The position numbers and the translations under genes were made by a program. A stretch of DNA of 64,000 nucleotides from CAZEBW01 sp964510205 (lineage in GTDB: Bacteria; Chloroflexota; Anaerolineae; VGOG01). Of the stretch, positions 34,239 through 42,546 are shown piece by piece (within the stretch, counting starts at the first letter, position 1; the number at the start of each line of letters is the position of its first letter). The stretch is taken from assembly GCA_964510205.1 (NCBI GenBank), contig CAZEBW010000012.1, positions 1 to 64,000 on the forward strand, read 5' to 3'. Under the pieces are notes generated by a model. That model had not been told where the DNA came from. It saw only the letters and a program-made list of their open reading frames with translations, and did no database searches.

Positions 34239-35294
34239 TCAGTCGACGTGTGTTTCGAGGTGACGTTTGATACTCCTGGCGATGACCCTCCCCAACTCGA
34301 CGGGGACCGCGTTCCCCACGAGTCTCCCAACGACACTGAAGTAAACGGGGTCTCCGGGGGCGACAAACTGGTAGTCTTCTGGAAAGGTCTGAAGCAGGGC
34401 GGCTTCTCGCAGCGATATCGCGCGGTCTTGCTCGGGATGTCCGAACCTACCGTTCCCGAAGCCATGACACTGAGCAGTGAGCGTAGGAGCCGGTTCGTCC
34501 CACGCCATCCTCCCGTAGACGCTGGCGTAACCCTGCCCGCTCTCTTTCTTGTGACATTCGGCGACGAGTTCTTCGGGCCAGTCTCTCCAGGTACCTCCAG
34601 GCACCGACGCCCTTATCCTACGCAAGTTCAACCCCGACAGACTGCTAGCCTTGTGGAGCGGGTCGCTCTCGCTGGTCTGCCCGGCCTCAAGCGGTTCGAG
34701 GTGACCGATGGCATCCCGGACGGTTCCGTATTCGTCGGGAGAGTGTGTCTCGTCCACGATCTCGACTTCACCGTACCTGGAAGCGAAGAGTACCAACCTG
34801 GTCCGGTGCTGGGGGATTCCGTAGTCTGGGCAATACACCTCCGGATACTCTGTGACGTGGTATCCCTTCTCCTTCAATCGGTCGACGAAGGCGCGGTAGA
34901 CCTCTCCGTCCCTGAAGGTGGCCAGGTCGGGGACGTTCTCCATTGAGGCGACATCGGGTTCCACTTCACAGATCAGATCGGCGAACTTGGGGACTAGTCT
35001 CCACTTCTCGTCTTTGTCTTCCTTCTTCTTCGTGTAAGGTGAATAGGGTTGACAAGGCGCACATCCGACCAGAATCTTGACGTGTCCCTCCGGATAAAGC
35101 GCCACAATCTCTTCGGTGGTCATGTCTTCGACTCTCTCGTTTATGAACCGTGCGCCGTCGTTGTTTGCCTCGTACGGGTACTCGCAGGCTTCGTCGACGT
35201 CGATTCCTGCCACGACGTCGAACCCTTCCAAGATGAAACCGTGGGTCAACGCCCCAGCGCCACAGAACAAATCTATGACTGAACAATTCTCCAT
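34239..35294 (-). CDS. dcm: DNA (cytosine-5) methyltransferase
   Basis: A 351-residue m5C methyltransferase with all main motifs: I IDLFCGAGALTHGF (7-20), IV GCAPCQPYS with catalytic Cys81, VI ENVPDL (119-124), VIII QHRTRLVLF (162-170), X VGRLVGNAVPVELG (322-335). The target recognition region (about 185-265) is short. First gene of a five-gene operon; its promoter overlaps the end of the DUF1156 gene. No cognate restriction endonuclease is recognisable nearby. The operon instead supplies a GHKL/receiver pair and a glycosylase. Many TCG/CGA triplets in this operon give it a base pattern different from the cas genes, hinting at a separate origin. Confidence 0.93.
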   Translation of the reverse strand: MENCSVIDLFCGAGALTHGFILEGFDVVAGIDVDEACEYPYEANNDGARFINERVEDMTTEEIVALYPEGHVKILVGCAPCQPYSPYTKKKEDKDEKWRLVPKFADLICEVEPDVASMENVPDLATFRDGEVYRAFVDRLKEKGYHVTEYPEVYCPDYGIPQHRTRLVLFASRYGEVEIVDETHSPDEYGTVRDAIGHLEPLEAGQTSESDPLHKASSLSGLNLRRIRASVPGGTWRDWPEELVAECHKKESGQGYASVYGRMAWDEPAPTLTAQCHGFGNGRFGHPEQDRAISLREAALLQTFPEDYQFVAPGDPVYFSVVGRLVGNAVPVELGRVIARSIKRHLETHVD

Positions 35295-35358
35295 CTGTTA
35301 GGCTACCCCTACTCCAGTTTTCTTTGGCATTCCGAATAAACGACTTACTTTGACTACA

Positions 35359-35387
35359 AGTATAACCCGCAGCGGCTTAGAAGTCAA
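35359..35387 (-). promoter_or_regulatory. Promoter of the dcm operon
   Basis: On the - strand TTGACT (35,387-35,382), 17 bases, TATACT (35,364-35,359), about 65 bases before the dcm start. The -35 overlaps the stop codon of the upstream methyltransferase gene. Confidence 0.7.
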
Positions 35388-38104
35388 GACCAATCCAGTG
35401 ACGCTCTATGCTGCATCCTCTTCAGATAATCGGCGATCTCTTGATACCCCTCGTTACGCTTGATTTTGGCCAACTCCTCCAGGGTGAAGATGATACCCCG
35501 GCGGGCGAAGGGGGCTGCCTCAGCCAGGAGATCCCTGTGCTCCCGCACGTAGATCATATAATGCGCACCGTCAATGGCCAACTCCGGATCGGTGGGGCTG
35601 ATGTGGTCTCGCCGCGCCGCCGGCAGAGTCACCCAAAGCTTGCCCCCATCGGATCGAAGCAGGTCTCGGTCGGTGAAGTCCTCCACGTCGGCACCACGGC
35701 CACGCAGCAGCTTGTTCAGCGCGTCGTAGGTGATGGAGTCGCGGTCGGCCAGAAACAGCAGGTAGAGCGCGGTCAGCGTGTCGGTCTGGCTGACCAGGGT
35801 CTGGAAGCGCTCCTCAATGAGCTGTTCGGCGACGATGGCGCTGGTGCGCTGAACCGCCTCTTTCACCTCCACCATCTCTCCCTCTTCCATCACGTTGGGG
35901 TAGTGTTTGGAGTAGAGCTCCAGGCACTTGGCCTGGGCCACCACGCCCATGTCCGGCTCGCTGAGGTAGCGGCCATCGTGGCGGCGATAGTACTCCACGA
36001 TGGCCGCCGCCCGGTCGTGGATCTGCTGAGCCAGGCGGTACCAACTGATGCGCTCCCCCTCGCCGTCCCGCCGCCGGGCGACGAGGATGGTGTCGTAGGA
36101 GATGTTCTTCTTGTCGTAGATGTGGGTGCTGGAGGACATCTCAGAGTGGATGGGCCAGGCGGCAGTGACGTAGAAACCCGCGTCCAGCAGCGCTTTCAGC
36201 ACCGCGCTCCAGGCTTCGTCCTGTTTGTGATGATAGGTGAAGGCCATCAGCCCATCCCGCCTGAGCACGCGATAGCATTCGCGGAAGATATCGGTCAGCA
36301 TTCGCAGGAAGTCTTCTTCATCTTTGCCCTGGGCGTCGTTCTTGACCGCCTCCTCGGCCTTGGGCGTCAGCGCGGCGCGGAAGTGGGGATAGCGGTCCTT
36401 GAGCGCCAGCCGCAGCCAGACGTAGAAGAAATCGGAGAGCTCCGAGTACATGACGTTATCGTAGTAGGGCGGATCGGTGAGCACCAAGTCTACGCAGTTA
36501 TTGCGCAGCGGCAGAAAGTCGGAGGAGCGGCAAAGGAGCAGGGCGTTGCCCTGCTGGCCTAAATTCTCAAACTTCTCAACTAATGTTCCCTGAATCGGTT
36601 TCCGATTCGGTGTCTCTTGAATACTATCATTAGCGTCTATATACTTTTCGAAGGGCTTGACTAGAAACTGCTGCCCCACTCTGGTCTTTTCGAACTCTGA
36701 AACAAAGCTGCCGGTACCATACTCAGTGCCCCAGAGATTGTTTTCTACGGGCCTACTCGCCGGATGATAGGCATGTCCTTTGAAGATGTTGTGGATCTTA
36801 TTGTAGCTGAAATTGTACACGTTAAACGTCGAGTTGTACCGTAAGGTATCTGAAAGAGTGAGCAGGAACACTTCTTGCATACCTTGATCTTTGATCTGCC
36901 AAATCTCGCGCAGTAGTCTTCCCAAACACAGCAACTGCCGAGCGTTGAACATGTCGCGGAAGTTGTGGTAGCCCCAATTGGGCAGACGCGGCGTGGTCTC
37001 TTTTCCCTCTGGAATCTCCTGATCCGGCAAGGGCAGGGTGTCGCCGATCTCGGCCAGTTCTCGCTCTGCTGCGTGGTAGAGCGCTCGGTCCTCCTCGTCG
37101 GCGGCCTTGTAGCCCTTCAAGTCGCAGTGGGGACAATAGTACTCCACGCCGTAGAGCCGCTCCGGCGGCTTGCCCAACTGGGCGATGGCGCCCACTACTT
37201 TGTACTTCTGCCGGCAGTCGGGCCGGGGGCAAGTGTAGTACTGGCCGCTGGCGTTGCCCTCGGTGGCCTTGAAGGCGTGCCCACAGTGGGGGCAGCGGTG
37301 CTCCTCGCGGTAATTCCGCGCCTCGAACATCCCCTCGCACAGCGGGCAGAGCAGGTGGTAATATTCACCGTGATCGAACTCCCAGCCGCACTCGGGACAC
37401 TCCGGGTCTTCCTCGGTGGGCGCGAAGTCGGTCCCGCACTCGGCGCACAAGACATGGGGATGGTGCTCCACCTTTGCCGAGCGCGACGAGGCCACGCGGT
37501 AGTCCTTGAACAACGGCACGGGGTGGCCGCAGTTGGTGCAATCCAGCTCCTTGACCCAGAAATAGTACATGGCGTCGGCCTCGCGCCCGCAGAGCGGGCA
37601 GGTGGTCTTGTAGTACTGGAGGATCTGCGGCGCGATCGTCTCCTCCAGGTGCTCGAAGGCGGCGTCCAGTGCGTCCAGATCCACCGGCTCGATCTCTTTT
37701 TTGACCACAAACCAGGCCACGGGATTGAGATCGCAGCCGATGACGTTCGCCCCCAGCCGCAGCGACTCCACGATGCTGGTGCCTCCGCCCATCATCGGGT
37801 CCAGCACCACCTTGCCCCTCCCCACCTGAGCATCCTTCAAATAGAGGTCCCAGATGCGCTCCTCCTCGCTCTTCTCGAAGGTGAGCAGGTCGCCGCCCAC
37901 CTCAGCCTCGGCTCGTGCCAGCGTCTCCTCGTCGGTGAGGGCGTAGAGGGCGATGGTGCGGAACACGCTTCCCAGCCGCCGCGCCCACCACTTGTGCATG
38001 GTGTAGACCGGGCGGTAGTAGCGCTTGGCGTGGGCCTCTCGCTCGGCGATGCGGTTCACCTCGCTGATGGGGAACGTGCGCTCGATGGGTTTTTGGTTGG
38101 GCAT
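35384..38104 (-). CDS. DUF1156 DNA methyltransferase
   Basis: A 906-residue amino-methyltransferase starting MPNQKPIERTFPISEVNRIA behind AAGGGGGA. The N-terminal KRYYRPVYTMHKWWARRLGS is the DUF1156 signature. The AdoMet site is DPMMGGGTSIVES (102-114) with IGCDLNPVAW, and the catalytic motif TDPPYYDNVMYSEL is at 543-556 (N6-adenine or N4-cytosine type). Between them (about 169-328) are at least six CxxC zinc ribbons. It follows the PglZ-like gene after a 120-base structured gap. Together with the DUF499 ATPase it forms the core of BREX/Pgl-like and Hma-like defence sets, where it modifies host DNA. Confidence 0.9.
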   Translation of the reverse strand: MPNQKPIERTFPISEVNRIAEREAHAKRYYRPVYTMHKWWARRLGSVFRTIALYALTDEETLARAEAEVGGDLLTFEKSEEERIWDLYLKDAQVGRGKVVLDPMMGGGTSIVESLRLGANVIGCDLNPVAWFVVKKEIEPVDLDALDAAFEHLEETIAPQILQYYKTTCPLCGREADAMYYFWVKELDCTNCGHPVPLFKDYRVASSRSAKVEHHPHVLCAECGTDFAPTEEDPECPECGWEFDHGEYYHLLCPLCEGMFEARNYREEHRCPHCGHAFKATEGNASGQYYTCPRPDCRQKYKVVGAIAQLGKPPERLYGVEYYCPHCDLKGYKAADEEDRALYHAAERELAEIGDTLPLPDQEIPEGKETTPRLPNWGYHNFRDMFNARQLLCLGRLLREIWQIKDQGMQEVFLLTLSDTLRYNSTFNVYNFSYNKIHNIFKGHAYHPASRPVENNLWGTEYGTGSFVSEFEKTRVGQQFLVKPFEKYIDANDSIQETPNRKPIQGTLVEKFENLGQQGNALLLCRSSDFLPLRNNCVDLVLTDPPYYDNVMYSELSDFFYVWLRLALKDRYPHFRAALTPKAEEAVKNDAQGKDEEDFLRMLTDIFRECYRVLRRDGLMAFTYHHKQDEAWSAVLKALLDAGFYVTAAWPIHSEMSSSTHIYDKKNISYDTILVARRRDGEGERISWYRLAQQIHDRAAAIVEYYRRHDGRYLSEPDMGVVAQAKCLELYSKHYPNVMEEGEMVEVKEAVQRTSAIVAEQLIEERFQTLVSQTDTLTALYLLFLADRDSITYDALNKLLRGRGADVEDFTDRDLLRSDGGKLWVTLPAARRDHISPTDPELAIDGAHYMIYVREHRDLLAEAAPFARRGIIFTLEELAKIKRNEGYQEIADYLKRMQHRASLDWS

Positions 38105-38115
38105 GGAATTCCCCC

Positions 38116-38144
38116 TTGACAAATGTCAAAAAACTCGCTACAAT
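38116..38144 (+). promoter_or_regulatory. Consensus promoter facing into pglZ gap
   Basis: TTGACA (38,116-38,121), 17 bases, TACAAT (38,139-38,144) on the + strand. The -35 is half of an inverted repeat TTGACA-AA-TGTCAA (38,116-38,129), a possible operator. It points away from the methyltransferase start and would transcribe the small gap sequence. Confidence 0.65.
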
Positions 38145-38149
38145 ATCAA

Positions 38150-38215
38150 CGAATGATGGATCGGGAGTACCCGGTCGGGAGAGGAGAGTCTGCGTGACTC
38201 TCCTCTTGTCGTTAG
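38150..38215 (+). ncRNA. Candidate small RNA
   Basis: About 60 bases downstream of the + strand promoter, ending in a perfect hairpin GAGGAGAGTC (38,181-38,190), loop TGCGT, GACTCTCCTC (38,196-38,205), then TTGTCGTT. No ORF. It could be a short RNA antisense to the pglZ-methyltransferase transcript. Alternatively the hairpin acts only on the - strand as part of the methyltransferase leader. Confidence 0.35.
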
Positions 38216-38225
38216 AACGCGCCCG

Positions 38226-39104
38226 TTAAAACGCGACTCGCAGCACCGGCACCAAGCACTCCAACAGGCTGATCCCTCCGTGCAGCATCACCTTATACTT
38301 GCCCCGCGTGGCCCAGGCGTAGCGGTTGCCCACCAGGTAGTACCCGTCATGCTCGACGATGTAGCCAGCTTCGATCAGGTCGTCGGCTCTGGTTTCGACT
38401 TCGGCGTAGCGCGAGGCGCCAAAGATAGCTTGCATGGCTCCTTGCAGACGCTTCGGCAGAGGGAGAAAATGCGTCTCGGTGCTGATGTAGCCGTGATCCG
38501 AGGTCACCAGAAACTCGTTCCCGTACAGCCTCTCGCAGATGTTCAACAGCACCTCCCGAGACTTCTCGTAGATGTCAGTCTGAGTCCGCACCTTCACCCG
38601 TCCCTTGATGTCCTCCAGTTCCTTGTCCGGAATGGGACACCAGATGCCTCTTTCATCGCCATCCAGTGACAGTCGGTTGACGTCTTTGATCTCCACTGTC
38701 TTGGCCGCCCAGGGGTAGAAAATGGCCTCTTTGTAGAAAGCCGTCTCCGAGGGCAGGCAGGAGTAGGCGAAGGAGAGTTCATAATCGGCGTCCAGGTCAC
38801 GGCAAAGCAGCAGCGCTTCTCGCAGACTCAGAGCGTCCATCCAGATGATGGGCAACTCTACGGATTCCACGTCCAGATTGCAGCACGAACAGCGGTGGGG
38901 CAGGATCTCGCGGTAAAGCTCCGGATAGGCAGCCCCCAGCACCTTCTCCAAGTACATCGTCCGCCGCTCGCCCTGCTTGAAGTAGGTCTCTCCCAACTCC
39001 TCTTGAGGACGCCACAGGTTCTGCAGATACCTCCATATTGCTGGCATCGGATCGTCAGCTTGAATCAATTGACGCAGCAGGTCGGCGAGCTGTAAGCTAT
39101 CCAC
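38226..39104 (-). CDS. pglZ: Short PglZ-like phosphatase protein
   Basis: A 292-residue protein (GTG start overlapping the upstream stop by 8 bases). The alkaline-phosphatase-superfamily core of PglZ is visible: PIIWMDALSLREAL (Asp90), LPSETAFYK (nucleophile region 118-126), LVTSDHGYI (Asp203-His204) and MLHGGISLLECLVPVL (His275). BREX PglZ proteins are usually 600-900 residues, so this is a compact form with little beyond the core. The C-terminal part also has a His/Tyr-rich stretch (EHDGYYLVGNRYAWATRGKY). In BREX/Pgl it partners the methyltransferase; its substrate is unknown. Confidence 0.75.
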   Translation of the reverse strand: MDSLQLADLLRQLIQADDPMPAIWRYLQNLWRPQEELGETYFKQGERRTMYLEKVLGAAYPELYREILPHRCSCCNLDVESVELPIIWMDALSLREALLLCRDLDADYELSFAYSCLPSETAFYKEAIFYPWAAKTVEIKDVNRLSLDGDERGIWCPIPDKELEDIKGRVKVRTQTDIYEKSREVLLNICERLYGNEFLVTSDHGYISTETHFLPLPKRLQGAMQAIFGASRYAEVETRADDLIEAGYIVEHDGYYLVGNRYAWATRGKYKVMLHGGISLLECLVPVLRVAF

Positions 39105-41505
39105 GGTGCACCACCTTCAATTGCAGTCGGATGGCCGTGCTCTCAGGCAGCCCAGCGATCAGTTTCTCCAGTTCGGCTTTGTCCAGCGGTAACTGGCGCT
39201 CATCGACCACAATGGCGATCTCGTGCACTGTATCCTGTGGCCCCAATTCCTGCAGTCCCAGTGGTGTGTAGCCGACGATGGAGAGAGGCTGCGGAGTGGG
39301 TTCAGGGGTAGTGGGCGAGACGCCTTCCACCGCTTCGCCCTCCGGGACAAGCCTCTTTCTCTTGCCCACCGCTGGGTAAATCAGTTCCCCTTCTTCCTCT
39401 CCAGGTGCTATTTCTTCTCGTGGCTCCCACTGTTTGAGACGTTCATAGCGAGTCACGGAAAGCCCCTCGTGAGCGAAGAGCGGAAAAGTGTCACGTCCCG
39501 GCAGGTAGTTTTGCTTTAGCCCCTTGAAGCCAATCTCTCGGTTGCGATAAAGCTCCTGGAGCGCATTCTCGACGTCGTCTCGTTCTTTGACCATCGGATA
39601 GCGGCGGATGCGGAAGAAGTCGTCAATCAGGCGTTTGACCTCGATGAAATCCTGCTCCTCGAGGGTTTCCAGTATCTGATCATAGGCCGCATCTAGACCG
39701 GCCACGGCGCGCTGCTTGATCACCTCCACGTCGGGGTCCACGTTGCGCCTGGACAACCTGCCGCCGGTCATCCACTGCACGTAGCGACCGTAGGCCTCCT
39801 GCAACTCTCCGATGAGCCGAGGGAGGTCCTCCTCGTTTTTCGTGGCCAGCAGCTCTTCGCGCAGTTCCTCGATGTCCCGCTGCTCGCCCGTCAGCAGACG
39901 CTCTTCAGCCACCACTCGTTTGGCATTCTCCAAATTGTCGTCCCATTCGTAGACGCTCTTCGTGCCCAGGAACGCTTTTGGCACCACCAACACCGCCCGG
40001 TTAGGCCAATTCAGTTTTCCCAGCGCAGCATTGATCTCATCGTCATCCATATCGCGCGGAGCCACGACAACTTTTAGCCGCTGATCATCAATGTCCTCCA
40101 ATTCGGAGAACAGGTAAGCTCCCTTGCCAAACACCTTTTTCTTGATTAGCTCGTCAATCTTGGCTCGTGCCTCCTCATCTTCCACCCGGCCGGCCTCCGC
40201 TCGGACGATGGCATAGATGTTCAGTTCCGGGGTCAGTCGAAATCGCCCGTTGCCTTTTAGATGAAATGCCGTTCCGTCGAGCTGCTTGAGCGGCAAGGTG
40301 ATATCGTTGACGCTTCCCTCTGGTCTAAGCAAACCCTGGACGAGTTCATCCCGCGTTGCGCCCGGCACGCTTGGGCGCAGCGAGTGGAAGAAAATCGTTG
40401 AGAGCAGAGCCTCGGCGTTCTTGATTTCCCAACAGCGCTCAATGTCCTCTTGAAGGGCCGTATGCAGTGTCGGATCAATGGAGAGCAGTTCGCGGGGGGG
40501 CACATCGGAGGGCAACAGTAGGTCACGCTTATCCAACTGGGCGGCTACCAAGGCAGCCAACGTACGCAACGTATCGCGGATGCCTTGCTGGCCTGGGCGA
40601 GCGTAAATCTCCTTGAGCGTAGTAAAGAGCCTGGGATGGAAGGGGTACAAATGGAGCATCGTCTCCACGGACAGGTCTTCAGTAGTGTAGTCACCATAGC
40701 TGGTTAGATAGGCCTCCACGATTCTTCGTGCCTTTTCCTCATCGCAGTGAGCAAAGAGCCGATGGTGTACGATAGCCCAGCGCTCTCCCACCGCGACCAT
40801 GTTTTCGGATATGGCGCCAGTGCGTTGCAGCAGCGCTTTGAGGTCAGGATTCTGATCCAACAGAGAGATAAACAGGAAGAGATCGAACCCTGGCTCGCTG
40901 GCCACTTCAGTCAAATTCTGCAGAAAGCCCCGATTGCGTCCACGGCGTACCTCGTCAGCGGCGATGCTGTCATACCAGTTTTCGATCTCATCAATGAAGA
41001 CAGCCAGTGTGCCCTTGCTTGCCAGCTCCTTGAGTTGTGAGATGGTGGGGTAATCCTTGATCTCGGACAGGAGATCCTCACGATTTGCCCGGCGAAACAA
41101 GGGTTCCCACAAATACTCGGGTTGATCCTCTTGAGCAGAGATCATGACAGCCCGAGGCTCACTAAGCGGCAGAGAAGGAAGGCCGTGATTCTGCAGCCAG
41201 CTCCTGCCTAGTTCTGGGTGGACAAACAGGTGATACAGCGCAATCAAGGCGTGAGTCTTTCCGCTGCCCATTCTGCCGATGGGCAGGAAGGCCCCCTGAA
41301 CCCGATCACCTTCCAGTTTTTGGTGCATCAGTTCGACGAAACGCTGTAGAGAAGCGGATGGATACGTGACGGCGAAGAAGAGTTCTGGGTTGTTTTCCAG
41401 CTTGTCGGCCTCAGCTTCCCGACCAACGCGATAGGCCCTCAGGTCACCCTGAAAGTTCCCGGATAGAACATCGGGTCGAGCCTCAACAATATCTTGGATC
41501 AACAT
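39097..41505 (-). CDS. DUF499 P-loop ATPase (BrxC/PglY-like)
   Basis: An 802-residue protein. GRMGSGKTHALIALYHLF (Walker A near residue 80) and TLAVFIDEIENWYD (Walker B, about 165-180) mark the ATPase. The remainder is helical with an acidic Pro/Thr linker (about 700-735) and a C-terminal small domain (AEIAIVVDERQLPLDKAELE-like). DUF499 proteins include PglY/BrxC, the large ATPase of Pgl and BREX. Start: ATG at 41,505 (GTG one codon earlier possible) behind AAGGAG. First gene of the three-gene set, with a promoter at 41,674-41,702 and a 160-base structured leader. Confidence 0.85.
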   Translation of the reverse strand: MLIQDIVEARPDVLSGNFQGDLRAYRVGREAEADKLENNPELFFAVTYPSASLQRFVELMHQKLEGDRVQGAFLPIGRMGSGKTHALIALYHLFVHPELGRSWLQNHGLPSLPLSEPRAVMISAQEDQPEYLWEPLFRRANREDLLSEIKDYPTISQLKELASKGTLAVFIDEIENWYDSIAADEVRRGRNRGFLQNLTEVASEPGFDLFLFISLLDQNPDLKALLQRTGAISENMVAVGERWAIVHHRLFAHCDEEKARRIVEAYLTSYGDYTTEDLSVETMLHLYPFHPRLFTTLKEIYARPGQQGIRDTLRTLAALVAAQLDKRDLLLPSDVPPRELLSIDPTLHTALQEDIERCWEIKNAEALLSTIFFHSLRPSVPGATRDELVQGLLRPEGSVNDITLPLKQLDGTAFHLKGNGRFRLTPELNIYAIVRAEAGRVEDEEARAKIDELIKKKVFGKGAYLFSELEDIDDQRLKVVVAPRDMDDDEINAALGKLNWPNRAVLVVPKAFLGTKSVYEWDDNLENAKRVVAEERLLTGEQRDIEELREELLATKNEEDLPRLIGELQEAYGRYVQWMTGGRLSRRNVDPDVEVIKQRAVAGLDAAYDQILETLEEQDFIEVKRLIDDFFRIRRYPMVKERDDVENALQELYRNREIGFKGLKQNYLPGRDTFPLFAHEGLSVTRYERLKQWEPREEIAPGEEEGELIYPAVGKRKRLVPEGEAVEGVSPTTPEPTPQPLSIVGYTPLGLQELGPQDTVHEIAIVVDERQLPLDKAELEKLIAGLPESTAIRLQLKVVHRG

Positions 41506-41539
41506 CACTTATACTCCTTCCTCCAGCACCAAAGCGACG

Positions 41540-41572
41540 AAAGCCGCTCCCACTTGCCCAGGGAGCGGCTTT
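41540..41572. other. 12-bp inverted repeat in DUF499 leader
   Basis: AAAGCCGCTCCC (41,540-41,551) pairs perfectly with GGGAGCGGCTTT (41,561-41,572) across a 9-base loop. On the - strand it is in the 5' leader of the DUF499 gene, about 35 bases before the start. Confidence 0.7.
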
Positions 41573-41660
41573 GTGCTACAATTCCTCTAGCCTTCTCCTG
41601 GTCCGTTCAGGAGTAGGTCTTGGGATTACCGAGCGGCAACTCTGTAATCCCTTTTTTGGT
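41554..41660 (+). ncRNA. Candidate small RNA with promoter and terminator
   Basis: On the + strand TTGCCC (41,554-41,559), 17 bases, TACAAT (41,577-41,582), then about 70 bases without ORF, ending in GGGATTAC (41,622-41,629) paired with GTAATCCC (41,644-41,651) and six T. A self-contained small transcription unit antisense to the leader of the DUF499 gene. If it is not expressed, the same elements form leader hairpins on the - strand. Confidence 0.4.
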
Positions 41661-41673
41661 TTCGTTGTTAGAT

Positions 41674-41702
41674 AGTATATCATCTTTCGTCTCGTTTGGC
41701 AA
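41674..41702 (-). promoter_or_regulatory. Promoter of the BREX-like operon
   Basis: On the - strand TTGCCA (41,702-41,697), 17 bases, TATACT (41,679-41,674). It gives a leader of about 160 bases before the DUF499 start. Confidence 0.65.
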
Positions 41703-41740
41703 AAGCAAGAAGCCACCGGCGTCAGCCGCGCTGGTGGCTT
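41698..41740 (-). terminator. Terminator of the HTH operon
   Basis: On the - strand AAGCCACC (41,740-41,733) pairs with GGTGGCTT (41,717-41,710) around a GC-rich loop, then CTTGCTTTTGCC. It ends the transcript of the two genes at 41,881-42,926 just before the BREX-like promoter. Confidence 0.65.
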
Positions 41741-41880
41741 CCCGACTTCTGTGAGGTTGTGTCATGCTTCGCGCCAAGTTCCCGAGGGGATATGCACCCG
41801 TGTTCCCGACTCGATGTCGCTGCTCGGTGATCCAAACGTGAGAGGCGTCGTCCTTACACAACCCATCCTCCGGGCAGGGA

Positions 41881-42546
41881 TCACTCTTCACCGTCATCTC
41901 CTCGAAGGATCTGCTTGACGGTCACGTGGGCCGTGTGCGCTCCATTCCCCTCCGGCCAGTCGCGGTGGGCATCGAGGAGGATGCTCCACGTGGGCCCCTC
42001 AGCCTCCAGGACGGCCTCGCCACTGAACAGCTTGACCCGACTCACGGTCTCGCCCTTGACCCCTGAGATGGCGTCCGCCAGCTCCCTCGGCGACCACGCC
42101 TCATCCAGGGCCATCTTAACCGCCAGCACGGGGTGGTCTGCCTTGAGCGCCGTTTCGTACAGAAGCAGCGGCTGGTCGGGGAACACGACCTCTGGGGGGA
42201 AGGTACGGTGCAGCGTCTCGAAGGTTCTGAGCCGCCGCGTGGTGTAAGCGCAGGCGCTGGCCAGTGCCTTGTACGTGCCGTACTTGCCGAAGGCATCCAC
42301 CGCCGAGGCCACCACCGCACCGATCTTCCACTGGCTGCCCCGCTCCCGAGACACACAGGACACGATGGCCTGCAGGGCATCGTCCAGGCTCTGGAAGCTG
42401 AAATCACGCTTCTCCTGGAAGGGATCGTAGTCCAAATCTGGAAAAGTCTTCGGGGACGAAGCCGCCTCCGAGCCGCAGTCGGCCGGCAGCTCCTTCCAAG
42501 ACGTCTGCTCCTCGTCAACCTTATCTTGCCTCTGTGCTTCTTTCAC
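41881..42546 (-). CDS. Hypothetical regulator-like protein
   Basis: A 221-residue protein whose GTG start overlaps the TGA of the HTH gene (GTGA). After a polar N-terminus, residues about 50-150 are helical: DDALQAIVSCVSRERGSQWK, DAFGKYGTYKALASACAYTT, RLRTFETLHRTFPPEVVFPD, then YETALKADHPVLAVKMALDE with WSPRELADAIS. The C-terminal third is a small beta domain. The pattern resembles DNA-binding proteins of plasmids and integrative elements, but I cannot name a family. The reading continues open upstream to 43,104; that part overlaps the HTH gene and is not coding. Confidence 0.6.
   Translation of the reverse strand: MKEAQRQDKVDEEQTSWKELPADCGSEAASSPKTFPDLDYDPFQEKRDFSFQSLDDALQAIVSCVSRERGSQWKIGAVVASAVDAFGKYGTYKALASACAYTTRRLRTFETLHRTFPPEVVFPDQPLLLYETALKADHPVLAVKMALDEAWSPRELADAISGVKGETVSRVKLFSGEAVLEAEGPTWSILLDAHRDWPEGNGAHTAHVTVKQILRGDDGEE

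Noticed and set aside
36965..38119. 384-codon + strand frame antisense to the DUF1156 gene (and another at 35,408-36,562)
   Set aside because: Mirror frames of a GC-rich gene with clear methyltransferase motifs; no independent start signal.
38181..38205. Hairpin before the DUF1156 gene as a simple terminator of pglZ
   Set aside because: On the - strand no T-run follows and the methyltransferase starts soon after, so it is not a good terminator in that direction. Kept as a candidate leader or small-RNA structure.
41607..41897. 96-codon - strand frame after the HTH operon
   Set aside because: It covers the operon's terminator hairpin and the leader of the next operon, lacks a ribosome site, and its sequence is not protein-like.
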